This document shows positions 53,307 to 63,919 of a stretch of DNA of 64,000 nucleotides, piece by piece. Below the pieces are notes generated by a model that did no database searches, was not told the origin of the DNA, and worked only from the letters and a program-made list of their open reading frames with translations. Origin of the DNA: Cycas panzhihuaensis (taxonomy: Eukaryota; Cycadophyta); the NCBI GenBank assembly GCA_023213395.1, contig CM041465.1:68269741-68333740 (forward strand), in the 5' to 3' direction. The first letter of the stretch is position 1, and each line of letters starts with the position of its first letter. The translations under genes were made by a program, and so were the position numbers.

Positions 53307-53819
53307 ATAATGTACTTTAATTTTTATGTAATATGTGTACTTTTGTACTTTAGGGGTGACTTATCGCTTAAGTGATAAAGTGCACACCCACATTCTTTCT
53401 AGTGGCACAAGGTTATCACTAAAGGGTCAAATGGACCCTCATGCATTTTTGCTCACATGAGAACCCAAAAGGACACATGTCCTACATGCAAGGCATGTAT
53501 CTTGGATGTTTTGACACTTGTCAAGCATCCGAGGCCTTAGGTCTCTCATTTCACTCTATATAATGAGACCTCTTCTCATTGTCTCATAGGAGAGTTGGAG
53601 TCATTGTTATGCTATGTCATTGCTAATCAAACTGTTTATTCTTTTGGAGGTTGGACCAATTCCAACTCCACACATTTGGTATCATTTCTCTTGCTCCTTC
53701 ATTTTATGCTTTCTTTCATCTTGAGAGTATTATACTTGTTAAGTATTTGTGCTTCTAGAACTAGAGTGATCCTAGCTTCTAGATCTTGGGTCTGTGGGGC
53801 CATTAGGCCTCTTTTCACA
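53280..53819 (+). repeat. C13 3' LTR
   Basis: 540 bp, same ends as the 5' LTR, followed by GACCA. Confidence 0.93.
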
Positions 53820-53824
53820 GACCA

Positions 53825-54735
53825 TACCATTTTGGATCCATGGCATCCCTATGGAGGATGATATCTACTTGTTGGAGTTGACTATCATCAAGAGTCATAT
53901 AATGCATAAGCCATATTGCAAGTAGTATTGTTTCTATGTAAGACCTATTACAATCACTGTTGTTCATGCATAATCCCTATTACAAGCCAGATTTTCCATA
54001 CATAAGCCCTATTACAAGCAACTAAATCAGACATATGCACTTTTATAGGTAATTATATCCCACTTTTGACATCATTGTAGTTGGGATGCTCTTGCTTTGC
54101 AACACACAAGTAGGGATGCTTTTTTTTCTAAAGATACTATAGGAGAAAGAGCCATCATAGGGTTACTTTTTTTTGCCCCTCTCTTCATGTAGAGTTGGAC
54201 CTCATTAGGGACTTCAACATATTTGGGGAGATGTCCATCTTTAGAAAATTTCAGAGCACTACTATTCTGTATTTTTCAACATTGAGGTCACCTATGATGC
54301 TATTAAAGAGGGACTCGGTTATGAAAAAACACCAAACAAACATTTACAAGATCTTGATGTAAGCATTCAGAGAATGGTGCATAGGTAATTTATGTTGAAA
54401 ACCCATAAGGGAGAAAACCGACGGTTAGACATGATAAAGTTTATTATATTTAGACACATTTTGGTCTCATGACCTATTAGGATCACTTGAACTTGGTGGT
54501 TAGGCCTATGAGGGCCTGATGCACCTTGGTACACTCATTTGATGATTTGATGGATTGATAACCAATATGGGGTTCATATTTATAACACCAAGTGGTATGT
54601 CCAACCAATGGTTGCAACCTTTTGTTGTGTTCCATTAATCTTCGATACTTGTTTTTTTGTATCTCTTGGCTAAACCACATGACATTAAACTAGAACAAAG
54701 TTAGCCTTAACTAAGTTTACTAACATTCCTCCTTA
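53825..54735. other. Unannotated DNA right of C13
   Basis: No gene. The phrase CCCTATTACAAG with variants recurs about 20-60 bp apart between 53945 and 54025 (short degenerate repeat). Nothing else supportable. Confidence 0.45.
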
Positions 54736-56091
54736 ATGCAAATGAGGGATCATAGCTTCCAATTACTTTCATTATCACATGTGAAGGTGGGAATTGTCCA
54801 TATTGTCATGTTTGCATCTGAAGGAACAAATGCGATAGAATGGATAATAATGTTGGACACCTACTTCGACATTTACCCAACACTGGATGGAGAGAAAGTT
54901 GCCTTCGCGTTTCAGTATCTAAGTGGCCAAGCAGTTAAATGTTTCCAACAATTCTATAGATACTACAAGTACACAAAACATTTCAAATGTTCATTTTTAA
55001 TAGTCGTGCTACATGAGGATTTTGAAAAGAATTGGCAGCAAACTACCTATTCCAAGTACAACGAAAAACATAAATTTGCAGCAAAAACACGAGAACTAAG
55101 AAGGGCATATTAAGAGCAACAAAGTCCACGTTTAATGCAAAGATTTTAAAATATCCAAAACTTCTATATCGGTGGAAGCATGACGGCTACAAAATGGCTT
55201 CAACATGTCGATACATGTTGTGGTCTCTCATCAGATATGAAACTTAAAATTTACGAATCGTGTGTTCAACTCTACTTGGCAAGGGAAGCTCTTGATTGGT
55301 TCATTAATTGGTCTAGCAAACCAAAACTACTAAGCAACTGGTTATGGTTTCACATTTTATTTGACGTAGCAATTGATCAATGGGAGCAAGACAGAGGAAT
55401 TCGAAATAACTCAATTTAAGAGGGTGCAGAAGATAGGCACCAAGAAGAAACATATCACAAGGATGACAAAGAAGAGGAAACACATCAACATTAGCAAGCG
55501 CATGGGCAAAGTGAAGATGTCAAGGAATCAGTGCAGGTAGAGGAACTGATGGAAGAAAAGGAAGAATCTATCGTTGATAGAGAGATTTAGGAATCATTGC
55601 AAGGGCATCAAAGAGAAGCAATTTAGGTGCAACAACACAACAAGACTAATGACACCAACTAGATGGAAGTGAAGATTGAGCATCTTGAAGAAGAATCTAA
55701 TACCAAGGTACTGATTGAGTATCCAAATCCTATTTTGCACATGTCTACTTCCTTTGGTAGTTTCATTTCTCCTCTTTCATTTCCATGCTCAATAGTTGTA
55801 AAGAAGGTTCCTTCCCATTACTCCATATCTATACAAGCCCCTAAGCTCCTTAACTCCAAATTCTTCATAAGACAGATCCTACTCCCTCTTCATAATTGTT
55901 TCTCATATCATTGCTCACATGTTTCTCCATCCCCTAAGGAATTTTCTCAACAGGATATTTTAACCCCTCCACCATCCCTTCATCATGTTTTGCTTCCTGG
56001 TTCAAAAATTGTCGTTCCCTCTTATAAAACCTTCTCCTGTCTGTCCCAAGCTTCCAAACTCTATATAACCAACACTCCTCCTTTCCATTAA
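54736..56091 (+). pseudogene. G14: degraded gag-like frame with two gag modules
   Basis: One frame can be followed for about 450 codons with only seven or so stops, most of them TAG or TAA of the kind expected from Trp or Gln decay. Module 1 (54830-55040): GTNAIEWIIMLDTYFDIYPT, EKVAFAFQYLSGQAVKCF. Module 2 (55170-55390): TATKWLQHVDTCCGLSSDMK, LYLAREALDWFINW. Both follow the pattern W...DTY/C...K...YL...A...W/F of the Ty3 Retrotrans_gag domain. Then comes an acidic Glu/Gln-rich stretch (55430-55660) and a Ser/Pro-rich C-terminal part. No zinc knuckle, protease or RT is seen. Confidence 0.55.
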
Positions 56092-56728
56092 TTCCTTCAT
56101 CTAGTCCTCCTCCTATCTTTGAACCCCTATTAAACCCCCTTTCCCATAAAGAGCAACTATCACTAATCTCGCATCTATCTTATTTCCCTAAGATCCCTAG
56201 TTGTCCAACAGACCCCTTATGAAACTCTCAATATATAGCTATTATGTCCCTCTTTCCCACACATACAAATTTATTGTTGACCCCCACTTCTCTCATTCTT
56301 TCTTGCATCATGCAATCCCCTTTATATGATGTTTATGATCACTTTTTTATTGATCTCCCAAAAACAATATGTTACCTCTCCACAAAACTTTCTTAGTATT
56401 CTCAACACTCTACATCCCTTGAGTGAGATCAATTGAGGGCAAAATGTGCAACCATAAAGTAGGATTTTGGCCAAGTGCCATTAACATCACATAGGTCCTA
56501 GGTTCATTTCTGTACAAGATAGGATACAAGCACCAGGTTCTAGACAAAAGCATCTACAAATTTAGGTTACATGTCAAGTATCTCCAATAGAAGGCACAAG
56601 ATTGGACCAAATTTCTATGACATACAGGGCTTAGTAGGCGACGTATTGAAGAACTTATCAAATCAGGCCCAAGCAGCTCCACAGGCGACTATCTATACTT
56701 TGAGGGTGAAGTATTTCAAGGGGAGGGG
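56092..56728 (+). other. Region between the G14 frame and LTR-like sequence
   Basis: Non-coding as far as I can read. It ends in the purine tract AAGGGGAGGGG (56718-56728), a plausible PPT. Confidence 0.4.
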
Positions 56729-57182
56729 TGTTGTTGCATTCCTAACTATGTGAAGTTGGTTTTTTAGGAGAATAAGGAGGAGTTATTAAGTCAGTATTTT
56801 TAAGAGAGAGAATAAGAAGTTGGTTTTAGAGAGAGAGAGAGTAAATGTAGAGATATAAATAGGTTGCATTTATTTACAAATCAATCTTGGAGAATTGATA
56901 TTTGATCTGGAGTAATGGCCTAGAACCACTAGGGCACTATTGTGCCATTTGGAGGAAACCTTTGCCTCAAAGAGGGCAATGTACTATTGATATTTTGTCT
57001 GATTATTATTTATTTACTGTTGCAATTCTGATATTATTCTATGGAGACCTATTATCTATTATTACTCTAATTTATTGTTGAAACAATTTATGTTATGTAT
57101 GCTTAGATCTTAGTTTCTACATGGTTTATTGTGTAACTGTTATAATTTCTGTGGAAACTCTGTGGGCACGTTACAATCAACA
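56729..57182 (+). repeat. LTR-like sequence, probable G14 3' LTR
   Basis: It starts TGTTGTTGCATTCC right after a purine tract and contains the AG-rich run 56834-56855 and a TATA-like GATATAAATAGG (about 56862). It ends at CAATCAACA (57182) or CACGTTACA (57175). There is no second copy in the window, so this is from layout only. Confidence 0.45.
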
Positions 57183-57898
57183 TGTTTGTCTTATAACATA
57201 TCAATGCACCATATTAATGTCATCATAATTTCCCAACATCCATCAAAACATTAATCATAACACCATACATCAATAGGAATCAACACATGATACATAGTTT
57301 CCACGTAACTTTGGCTCCATTAAGCAATATCACTATTTTGATCACTTATACATCTTCATATGGTTTCTTATCAATAGAATATGATCACCATTACAGTACA
57401 CTTGGCTCTCATACTTGAGAACATGTCATAGAACACACTAACTCACCTCTGACATCCTAATTGGTGAGAATGACCTATAAATACCCTTTGTGTGCCTTTT
57501 GGGGAATGGTTGTGACCAATATTTACAACCATTTGTTTCTACATAACTCATGCCCCTTCATAATGACCACCATTATTACACTTTAATACATTTGTTTAAT
57601 CCATATGTCCGTATGCATGTTTGCCTCTTGTTGATGTCATCCATGTTGTACTTGCATTCCTCTTATTTTGTGCCACGTGTTCCTCATATATTCCCATACT
57701 ATCGTGCATTCCTATTATGGAATGTACCCTGTCATGCATTCCTTGAGAAGCATTCTTTGGCCATTTCCACTTGATTATTGTGTGTTCCTCTGCTTGGATG
57801 CCTACTAGGTTGTTTTCTTTCACTCCTCGTGTTTTGTTATATATGAATTGCTATCGTTCCATAACCCAAACGTACAGGTACCATATTTGACCCTAACA
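57183..57898 (-). repeat. G15 LTR-like sequence, distantly like the GyL LTR
   Basis: Minus strand from TGTTAGGGTC (57898) to AACA (57183). The block 57240-57350 (CAACACATGATACATAG, TTTCCACGTAACT, CATTAAG) parallels 8110-8205 of the GyL LTR in the same orientation and spacing. It is probably the 3' LTR of a related, older element. Confidence 0.45.
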
Positions 57899-57949
57899 TC
57901 TATCCCAGGTCAACAAAAGGCAGGCAAGCTTCCTTGCTCAAGAAAAATT

Positions 57950-59092
57950 CAAAATTTCAAATTGCATTTCTCCTCCTCCTTTGAACTGGGGGTACTCCTG
58001 TAGTCCCAGATCACCAGTAGCTTTGCTGGCCTTAACCAAATCATCATTAATTTATGTTAATGTGGCGATTATTGCATCCTTCTCTTTGAGTTTTTCTTGT
58101 AGGGGGTAATTTCTGCCTTGTACTCCCTTTCCATATCTTCTACCAACCGAATGATTTGCTTACCCTTGCCTTATAATGGATTATTGGCTAAGAGGACCCT
58201 TCACTTCGTTTGGTAATTGTGTGGAATGGTTCCTCCATTTCCCATCCTTCAAGTGGTGGTGTGGACTCGGTTTCTTCCAGCTCAATTCGTCCACATTTTA
58301 CACTCTTCTTGACCACTTGCTTTGAACAAAGTGGGATGGGGCTGCCCAATTTCTACTGTGACCACTTCACAATTCTCATCATTTATATTTTTACTCTTCT
58401 TTTTATCTTGCCATCCTGAATGGTATTGGCTAATGCAGTTATCCATTGTCTCGTTTGCCGATTCTCCTTGTCGAACGGGTAGCTATTGAGGTTGGGTATT
58501 TGGACATTGATAAACTTGTATAGCTAATAAAGGTGAGGGGTGCTAGAAGAGATGAAATTGAATCTCCATAGTTTGTTGCCTCATGTTGGTGATTAAGAAC
58601 TTGCACCAATTTAGCTACGCTTTGTCATGAATTTGTGTGAGTGTTGGCATCATCTTGCTAGGAATATATTTGTGTTTTTGTTTGGATAAAAATTTGGCGA
58701 CTATTACTTTAGCCACCCACTGCAACTGCTCATCTTGAATGTCTATAATGCGGATGCCACTTGAGAATATTTGAATATTTTTCTTGCACATCTATTGCAC
58801 CCTAATCTCTTGGTCTACTTCTGACCTTTTAGTGGATTTTGGGACATCCCCCTCTTTGGGAAGTCTTATGACTGAATGAATAATATCTGCATTGAGTTGT
58901 ATTCACCGCGTATCCTTCTTTAGTGCCAACAAAATATGGTCCATCATATCAAGGTCCTAATATAGAGGTGGCATATGGATACATTCACCCCAACCTATTT
59001 GCTTCACCTTGTTTTTGAATGTTGCTGACGTACTTTCTAATTCAACTCTCAATTTTGGTTGATAGGTTTCGTAAACAATTGTCCTTTTCATG
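57950..59092 (-). pseudogene. G15: degraded reading frame of unknown function
   Basis: Read from 59092 down, one minus-strand frame stays protein-like for about 360 codons with roughly nine stops: TYQPKLRVELESTSATFKNK, DLDMMDHILLALKKDTR, KSTKRSEVDQEIRVQ, QLQWVAKVIVAKFLSKQKHK, then hydrophilic sequence. After a shift there is a heptad-like segment (LQEKLKEKDAIIATL) near 58090. I do not recognise a domain. Next to a Ty3-like LTR it could be a gag or an accessory ORF; no catalytic motif is visible. Confidence 0.4.
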
Positions 59093-59229
59093 ATTGGCCA
59101 TGTGAGTGGAACTAGTAGAAAAATAGCAACTGAATCTAACAAAAACAAGGTGAAATACAAGGAAATAACACTATAGAGGAAAAACCAAGATGTGTTCTTA
59201 TATGGAACAAATGTTGTTGTTTGATATTG

Positions 59230-59500
59230 TATACGTCCCATACATTTGTTGCAAAGAATGTACGTAATTCCAAATGATGGTGGGCTAGAATCTTGCTACA
59301 ATTAGACGCAAAATCTTTGGCGGTCACTCAAAGGCTTTCCCTCACTAAAGTGTGACTATAACATTCATCCAAAGATATTATGGCCAGTTCATCTTTGGTG
59401 ATTTTGCACAATTTATTCACCATTAGAGTGATCTCCATATTTGCTTCCCATTCATGAAAGTTGTTTCCATTGAAGATCACTTGTAGGAACTTCTCATGGC
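59230..59500 (-). pseudogene. C16: copia gag N-terminal fragment
   Basis: The minus strand encodes HEKFLQVIFNGNNFHEWEAN, then MEITLMVNKLCKITKDELAI, a stop (TGA, expected Arg), then VTAKDFASNCSKILAHHHLE. It matches the start of C6 and C10 gag. The ATG is lost. Nothing of pol follows, so this is a truncated third copy of that gag family. Confidence 0.75.
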
Positions 59501-60339
59501 CACAATCTCTACTGAATGATATAGAAATAATTCCCTTTCAACATTTTGCTTTCCTTAGATCAGATTATTTTTACAATTATCTTGTCAAAATATCAGTTTG
59601 ACACCCTAAACATCCTTCAAATGTAGCCCATAGGATTTGCATTACCTCTATTTGCTCTTCCACGACCTCTATGTTCACCCATGTAGCTTGAAATGGATTC
59701 AACAAGCTCTTGTTCACCTTAAATGGCCTTCAAACACCATAAAACAACCTTCAAACTTTTTGAAATGCCTTAAACAATGCTTCATTCAGTTTCAAACAAT
59801 CTTCAAACGCCTCTCACACCTCCAAATGGCTCACATGCAATGAAAATCTTACTTCAGATGGCTTGGAATGATTGTGCATTTCTCTTCACGCTACTCATGT
59901 TGCTTTCTTCAAGCACTTCACTCGGCTTTACATTTGTTTTATTGCTTTGAATGGTTTTGGATCACTTTTCATGCTGCCCACACAACTTTGGATGGCTTTG
60001 AATTGCTACTCACACTTTCAAACTACTTCTCTACAAGCTTCGTATGACTTTGAATGGCATTTAATTACACTATGCTAGTTTAGAATCCTCATACAAGTTT
60101 GAATACACCATGAAAGTTTGGAATCACCTCATCAGATGCTACATGTTTTGTCTCTAATGCACCTATACACTTTGCCACAACATTGTATTGCTTTTTCACT
60201 TCACACGATGCTCGAAATGGCTTTTGGATTTGCTTCTTGTAGCTCATCACATTGTTTATGTTGTTCACCCATTCACCACCAATGCACCACAACTTATGCA
60301 TTCCACATGAACTTCATTCGCTTTGTATTACTTTGTCAC
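59501..60339 (-). other. C16 leader with CTTCAAA/TTTGAA repeats
   Basis: No coding. Between 59715 and 60120 the words CTTCAAAC, TTTGAATGG and GGCTTTGAAT recur every 30-60 bp, a degenerate repeat. Read on the minus strand these are TTTGAAG-type words upstream of gag, as in C10. GyR inserts at 60340. Confidence 0.5.
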
Positions 60340-61167
60340 TGTTGGGGCATAAATTGATCATATGGCTGTTGGAAGACCAGAGGTAGGTTGGATAACCCTA
60401 GATGTGCAGGTACGGACCATACGAAGGTACGCACGAGGCGAGACAGTGGAAAAACCAGCATTTTGGGTACGTATGACAGGTGCATACAGAACAGATGCAC
60501 GCAACACGTATACGTACCAATGAAGCGGAACTAAATGGAAGCGGTACACACGATAGTACGGGACCGGTGGAAGCACAGGAGTCGCCGGATGTGCGTCGGA
60601 CGTCATTTAACATGATGAAGACATTAGTTAAAGGTATAACTAATGATTAAGGAAAAGGTACGCTTGACTAAAGGGGTACAGTTATGACAGGCAATTATAA
60701 CCCTTCAGCCAAAAGGTACGAAGAGGCACATTTAAGGAAGTACGCAATGACCATTCGGTTAGGGTGAGAGCCGAATATTTAGGGTACGCAATGGTATGGA
60801 TGCCAGCACGTATGACAGCTGATTGAAGCAGCGTTTATTGATAAGTACCACTTGGGTACGCATGTAACAGGAGAGTGTATGCTGCTGGAATGCACAGGAA
60901 TGCATTCCAACCCTCTGTGTAATTGAACTTATTGTTTAATGGAAAGAAGAGTTACGTGGAAAACTGTGTATTCTCTGTGTTTATAAGGATGAAATGCTGA
61001 ATATGTGTTGATTTACGTCTTTGTGTACTATTGTGATATAATTCTGTGAATAATCTGTGGAATGTATGTGAATAACCATGTTGATCGTATCCTAAATAGA
61101 CTATAGCCTGTGTAACCTTGACAAGTGTAACGTTCCCACAAGTGCAGTGGGAACACCTGAGTCAACA
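60340..61167 (+). repeat. GyR 5' LTR (828 bp)
   Basis: TGTTGGGGCATAAA...GAGTCAACA, paired with the GyL LTR. At least ten GTACG words occur between 60410 and 60870. Confidence 0.88.
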
Positions 61168-61168
61168 T

Positions 61169-61184
61169 TGTTTCCGTTGCCTAC
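61169..61184 (+). promoter_or_regulatory. GyR tRNA primer-binding site
   Basis: TTGTTTCCGTTGCC just inside the LTR, the counterpart of the GyL site, similar to the tRNA-Asp-type TGGCGCCGTTGCC of plant Ty3 elements. Confidence 0.6.
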
Positions 61185-61308
61185 GTCCATTGAGGAGGGA
61201 CAGGGCCCAGGAAGTCTCAAAAAAAGGAATGTGTAAAGGGCAAAGGACCCTGGTTGCCGTCGTGATGGTAGGCTGTAACTAAGCCACCGGCAGCCATGGG
61301 ACCTTCCA

Positions 61309-62032
61309 ATGCCACCTAAGAGGCCTTCAAAGGCAAAAGAGCCACAAAAGGATACTTCACCCAAAGAAAAGGAAACAAGCAGACAAAGGGCATTACGATG
61401 GTCGAAGGAATCAAAACTGAGAAGGGCAAGGAGATTAAGCTCGCAGAACAACGAGACTAAGGGGGACATGCTGAAGAATGCGAGGCAAGTGGAGCCTAGA
61501 CACCTCAAGAACAAGAAGAGGGAACTAATGGCGAACGTATGGTATTAACACCAGCCCCAATCAAAGATGACTTGTTTAGCCCAGAATATGAAGAAAAATC
61601 AAAGGTGAATAAGGAACACAAACAAACCTTAAAAGAAGGAAGTATACCTGTGGAGGACAGTCCGAAGGACCTAAGTGACAGTGAGAAGAAGGTCCCTCGG
61701 CATATTGGAAAAATAAGCTCACAAGACAGCTTTTTGAGGATTCATCAGACAGGGGATCTGATCAAGCATATATTACAGTGACACCGTTAACCATACAAGT
61801 GCCAGGCGTAGTAGAACCTATACATATTAAAACCCCATTTAAGAATCTGTTATTTGGGAAGGATAATACAGCAGTAGGCACTCCAAGTGCATCCCCAAAG
61901 GAGGAGAAAAGGGAAGAATCACCACCAGGTGGGACACCGTTGCAATCCCCCAAGATGGATGATTACAGAGACTTTGGAAAATTGATTTTCAACGACACTT
62001 CGGATGCAACAGAACACGTATACCTCTTTTAG
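61309..62032 (+). pseudogene. GyR gag N-terminal part, broken
   Basis: The ATG at 61309 starts MPPKRPSKAKEPQKDTSPKE, a strongly basic tail. The reading shifts before 61500, because GyL shows that GERMVLTPAPI (61530) belongs to the same protein. 61539-61781 is open (MVLTPAPIKDDLFSPEYEEK), shifts again near 61740, then 61778-62032 (MTPLTIQVPGVVEPIHIKTP) runs to a TAG. GyL has an Arg codon (CGT) at that TAG, so it is a lesion of this copy. Downstream the frame is clean. Confidence 0.8.
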
Positions 62033-62044
62033 AATCTGATTGAT

Positions 62045-63919
62045 GTGAAAAATATTATAGACGAGGATGAGATAAAAGCCATATTTGCCTGTACACTGAG
62101 GGGAGTACCATTGGCATGGTACAAAGAAATAAACAAGAATGATTTATGGGCAAAGATCAAGAAATCCTTCGAAGAAAGATTTCAGAAGTTCCGTAGTAAC
62201 GAAGCAGTGGAAATCGCCTTGAGGGAAATTAAACAAAGGCCGGGAGAATCAGTGCTAACTTATATCAGCAGAATGAAAATCATCGTGGCCAGTATGATTA
62301 ATGAAATGGTAACTAACCACAACATGAAGAACTATTTTGTGAGAGTATTGAATGAAAAATTGAGAGCCATGATGCATGCCCATCCATTGAAATCATTTAA
62401 AAATGCCCAAGATTTAGCGTTGGACTTTGAAATGGAGATGGATGCACAGGCAGGAGGACATGACTCCCTACTATTAAGATTGCAAGAGGAGATTAGGGAA
62501 CTCAAGCAAAATCAGTATAATCGACCCTTCTGCCAGGTGGGAGTAGTAGAAGAGGAATCAGAATTGGAAGCCTTAAGAAAGGAAGTGGCCAGGCTAAAAA
62601 TCAGAAATAACAGAGAAGAAGAAACGATGAAAAAGAAAGACCATGCCGAAAGGGTAACCAAATGGTGCCATATCTGTGAAGAGAATTCACATACAACTAA
62701 AGAATGTGAACTGAATCCAAAAGATAGTGCATTGCACCAACAGGACAAATGGTGCCACATATGCGATGTTGATACGCATATGACTAAAGATTGTTTCTAC
62801 AATCCCAGGGGGAAAGCCTATAGAGGACGAGGTAGGGGAAGGGGAGGCAACCCACCTTGGAATGTTTACACAACGAGGGGTACACAAGAGCCCTCGAGAA
62901 AGAAGCAACCCATGGGGAGATGCCTTATTTGTTTACAATTTAGGCACTGGAAGTCCGAATGCCCAACTAAACAAGAATATGAGCAGAAACCATTCGTATG
63001 CAGTAATTGCGGCCCAAGTGAGCATAAGACAGAGGATTGTAAAGGGGAGGCCAAAGCCACCAACCTAATGACGATTATACTAGAAACTAAAAACATAAAA
63101 CTCCAGAATAAACAGAAGGAGAAACAGAATGGAGAATACCCGGATCCACAAACAGAAATAAATCGGTTTAAGCAAGCAAAACAAGTGTTGGATGGCTTAG
63201 CCCAAGAGGAAAATACATTACCAATGGGGAAACCAGAAACCAAGTATGTGTACGTACGGAAAAACAAGCAGAAAGAGAAAGAGAACATACCAGAAGAGCC
63301 AAAGATACAGCCTCAAATGGTACAAATGGAAGAACTATTTAAGGGATTACCAGCGGAGGATATTCCAAGAATGTTGTTGTTGATGGAGAATTTGGTCAAG
63401 CAACTACAATTAACTATCCCCCTATGCCAAGTCATTGGTTGGATTAAAGGAGGAATATTACAACGCGGAATTACAAAGAGTTTAAAGAAAGTAATGCCAT
63501 CATTCGACATGGATCCTATGGTGACAATGATGGTGCTGGGAGAAACATTCCCAAAAGTAGTTGTCGACGGAGGCGTAGCCGTCAACGTATTACCTGCTTC
63601 AACATGGCGAAAACTAGGAAGCCCAAAGTTGGAGGCAGCAACGTATTCGTTAAAGTTGGCCAACGAATTATTAGTGCGACCTATGGGAAGATTAGCCGAC
63701 ATCAAGGTGGATGTGGCAGGGATTGTGGTAAAAATTGATTTCACAATCGTGGAAACAGAAAAAGGGGCAACACCCTACCTAACACTATTGGGGAGGCCGT
63801 GGCTATACAAGACCCAATGCCTCCAAAATTGGAAAAATGTGACCTTCACCTTATCGGATAATGGGAACAAAGTAGTATTACCGATGTTGGGAAGGAATTC
63901 CATCGAAATGATATCTTGA
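62045..63919 (+). CDS. GyR gag core, four zinc knuckles and aspartic protease (624 codons)
   Basis: Open from the first ATG after the TAG; the true protein began further upstream. The capsid-like core (residues 15-150) has TLRGVPLAWYKEINKNDLWA, SFEERFQKFRSNEA and RPGESVLTYISRMK, the Ty3 Retrotrans_gag pattern. Four CCHC knuckles start near residues 208 (CHICEENSHTTKEC), 237 (CHICDVDTHMTKDC), 293 (CLICLQFRHWKSEC) and 319 (CSNCGPSEHKTEDC), with a Gly/Arg patch between the second and third. After a Lys/Glu-rich linker the protease has VVVDGGVAVNVLP with the catalytic Asp at about 508, and a flap-side LLGRPWL near 590. It stops with TGA at 63917. Most gags have one or two knuckles. Confidence 0.88.
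   Translation: MKNIIDEDEIKAIFACTLRGVPLAWYKEINKNDLWAKIKKSFEERFQKFRSNEAVEIALREIKQRPGESVLTYISRMKIIVASMINEMVTNHNMKNYFVRVLNEKLRAMMHAHPLKSFKNAQDLALDFEMEMDAQAGGHDSLLLRLQEEIRELKQNQYNRPFCQVGVVEEESELEALRKEVARLKIRNNREEETMKKKDHAERVTKWCHICEENSHTTKECELNPKDSALHQQDKWCHICDVDTHMTKDCFYNPRGKAYRGRGRGRGGNPPWNVYTTRGTQEPSRKKQPMGRCLICLQFRHWKSECPTKQEYEQKPFVCSNCGPSEHKTEDCKGEAKATNLMTIILETKNIKLQNKQKEKQNGEYPDPQTEINRFKQAKQVLDGLAQEENTLPMGKPETKYVYVRKNKQKEKENIPEEPKIQPQMVQMEELFKGLPAEDIPRMLLLMENLVKQLQLTIPLCQVIGWIKGGILQRGITKSLKKVMPSFDMDPMVTMMVLGETFPKVVVDGGVAVNVLPASTWRKLGSPKLEAATYSLKLANELLVRPMGRLADIKVDVAGIVVKIDFTIVETEKGATPYLTLLGRPWLYKTQCLQNWKNVTFTLSDNGNKVVLPMLGRNSIEMIS

Larger units (their letters stand above)
49163..53819 (+). 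mobile_element. C13: internally deleted Ty1/copia element
   Basis: LTRs 49163-49715 (553 bp) and 53280-53819 (540 bp) with a perfect TSD GACCA (49158-49162, 53820-53824). Inside are a 2-kb leader, gag (51705), then directly the end of RT and RNase H. Protease, integrase and the first part of RT are missing. The LTR family is shared with C6, the gag type is not. Confidence 0.94.

Noticed and set aside
53945-54025. Short CCCTATTACAAG repeats as a CRISPR-like array
   Set aside because: Too few, irregular and degenerate; plant nuclear context.
55663-56091. Independent gene starting at ATG 55663
   Set aside because: It continues the frame of the upstream gag-like modules, separated only by stops, so it is treated as part of G14.
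61101-61514. Minus-strand 137-codon run over the GyR LTR/gag start
   Set aside because: Antisense shadow; the equivalent region of GyL gives the same run on the other strand.
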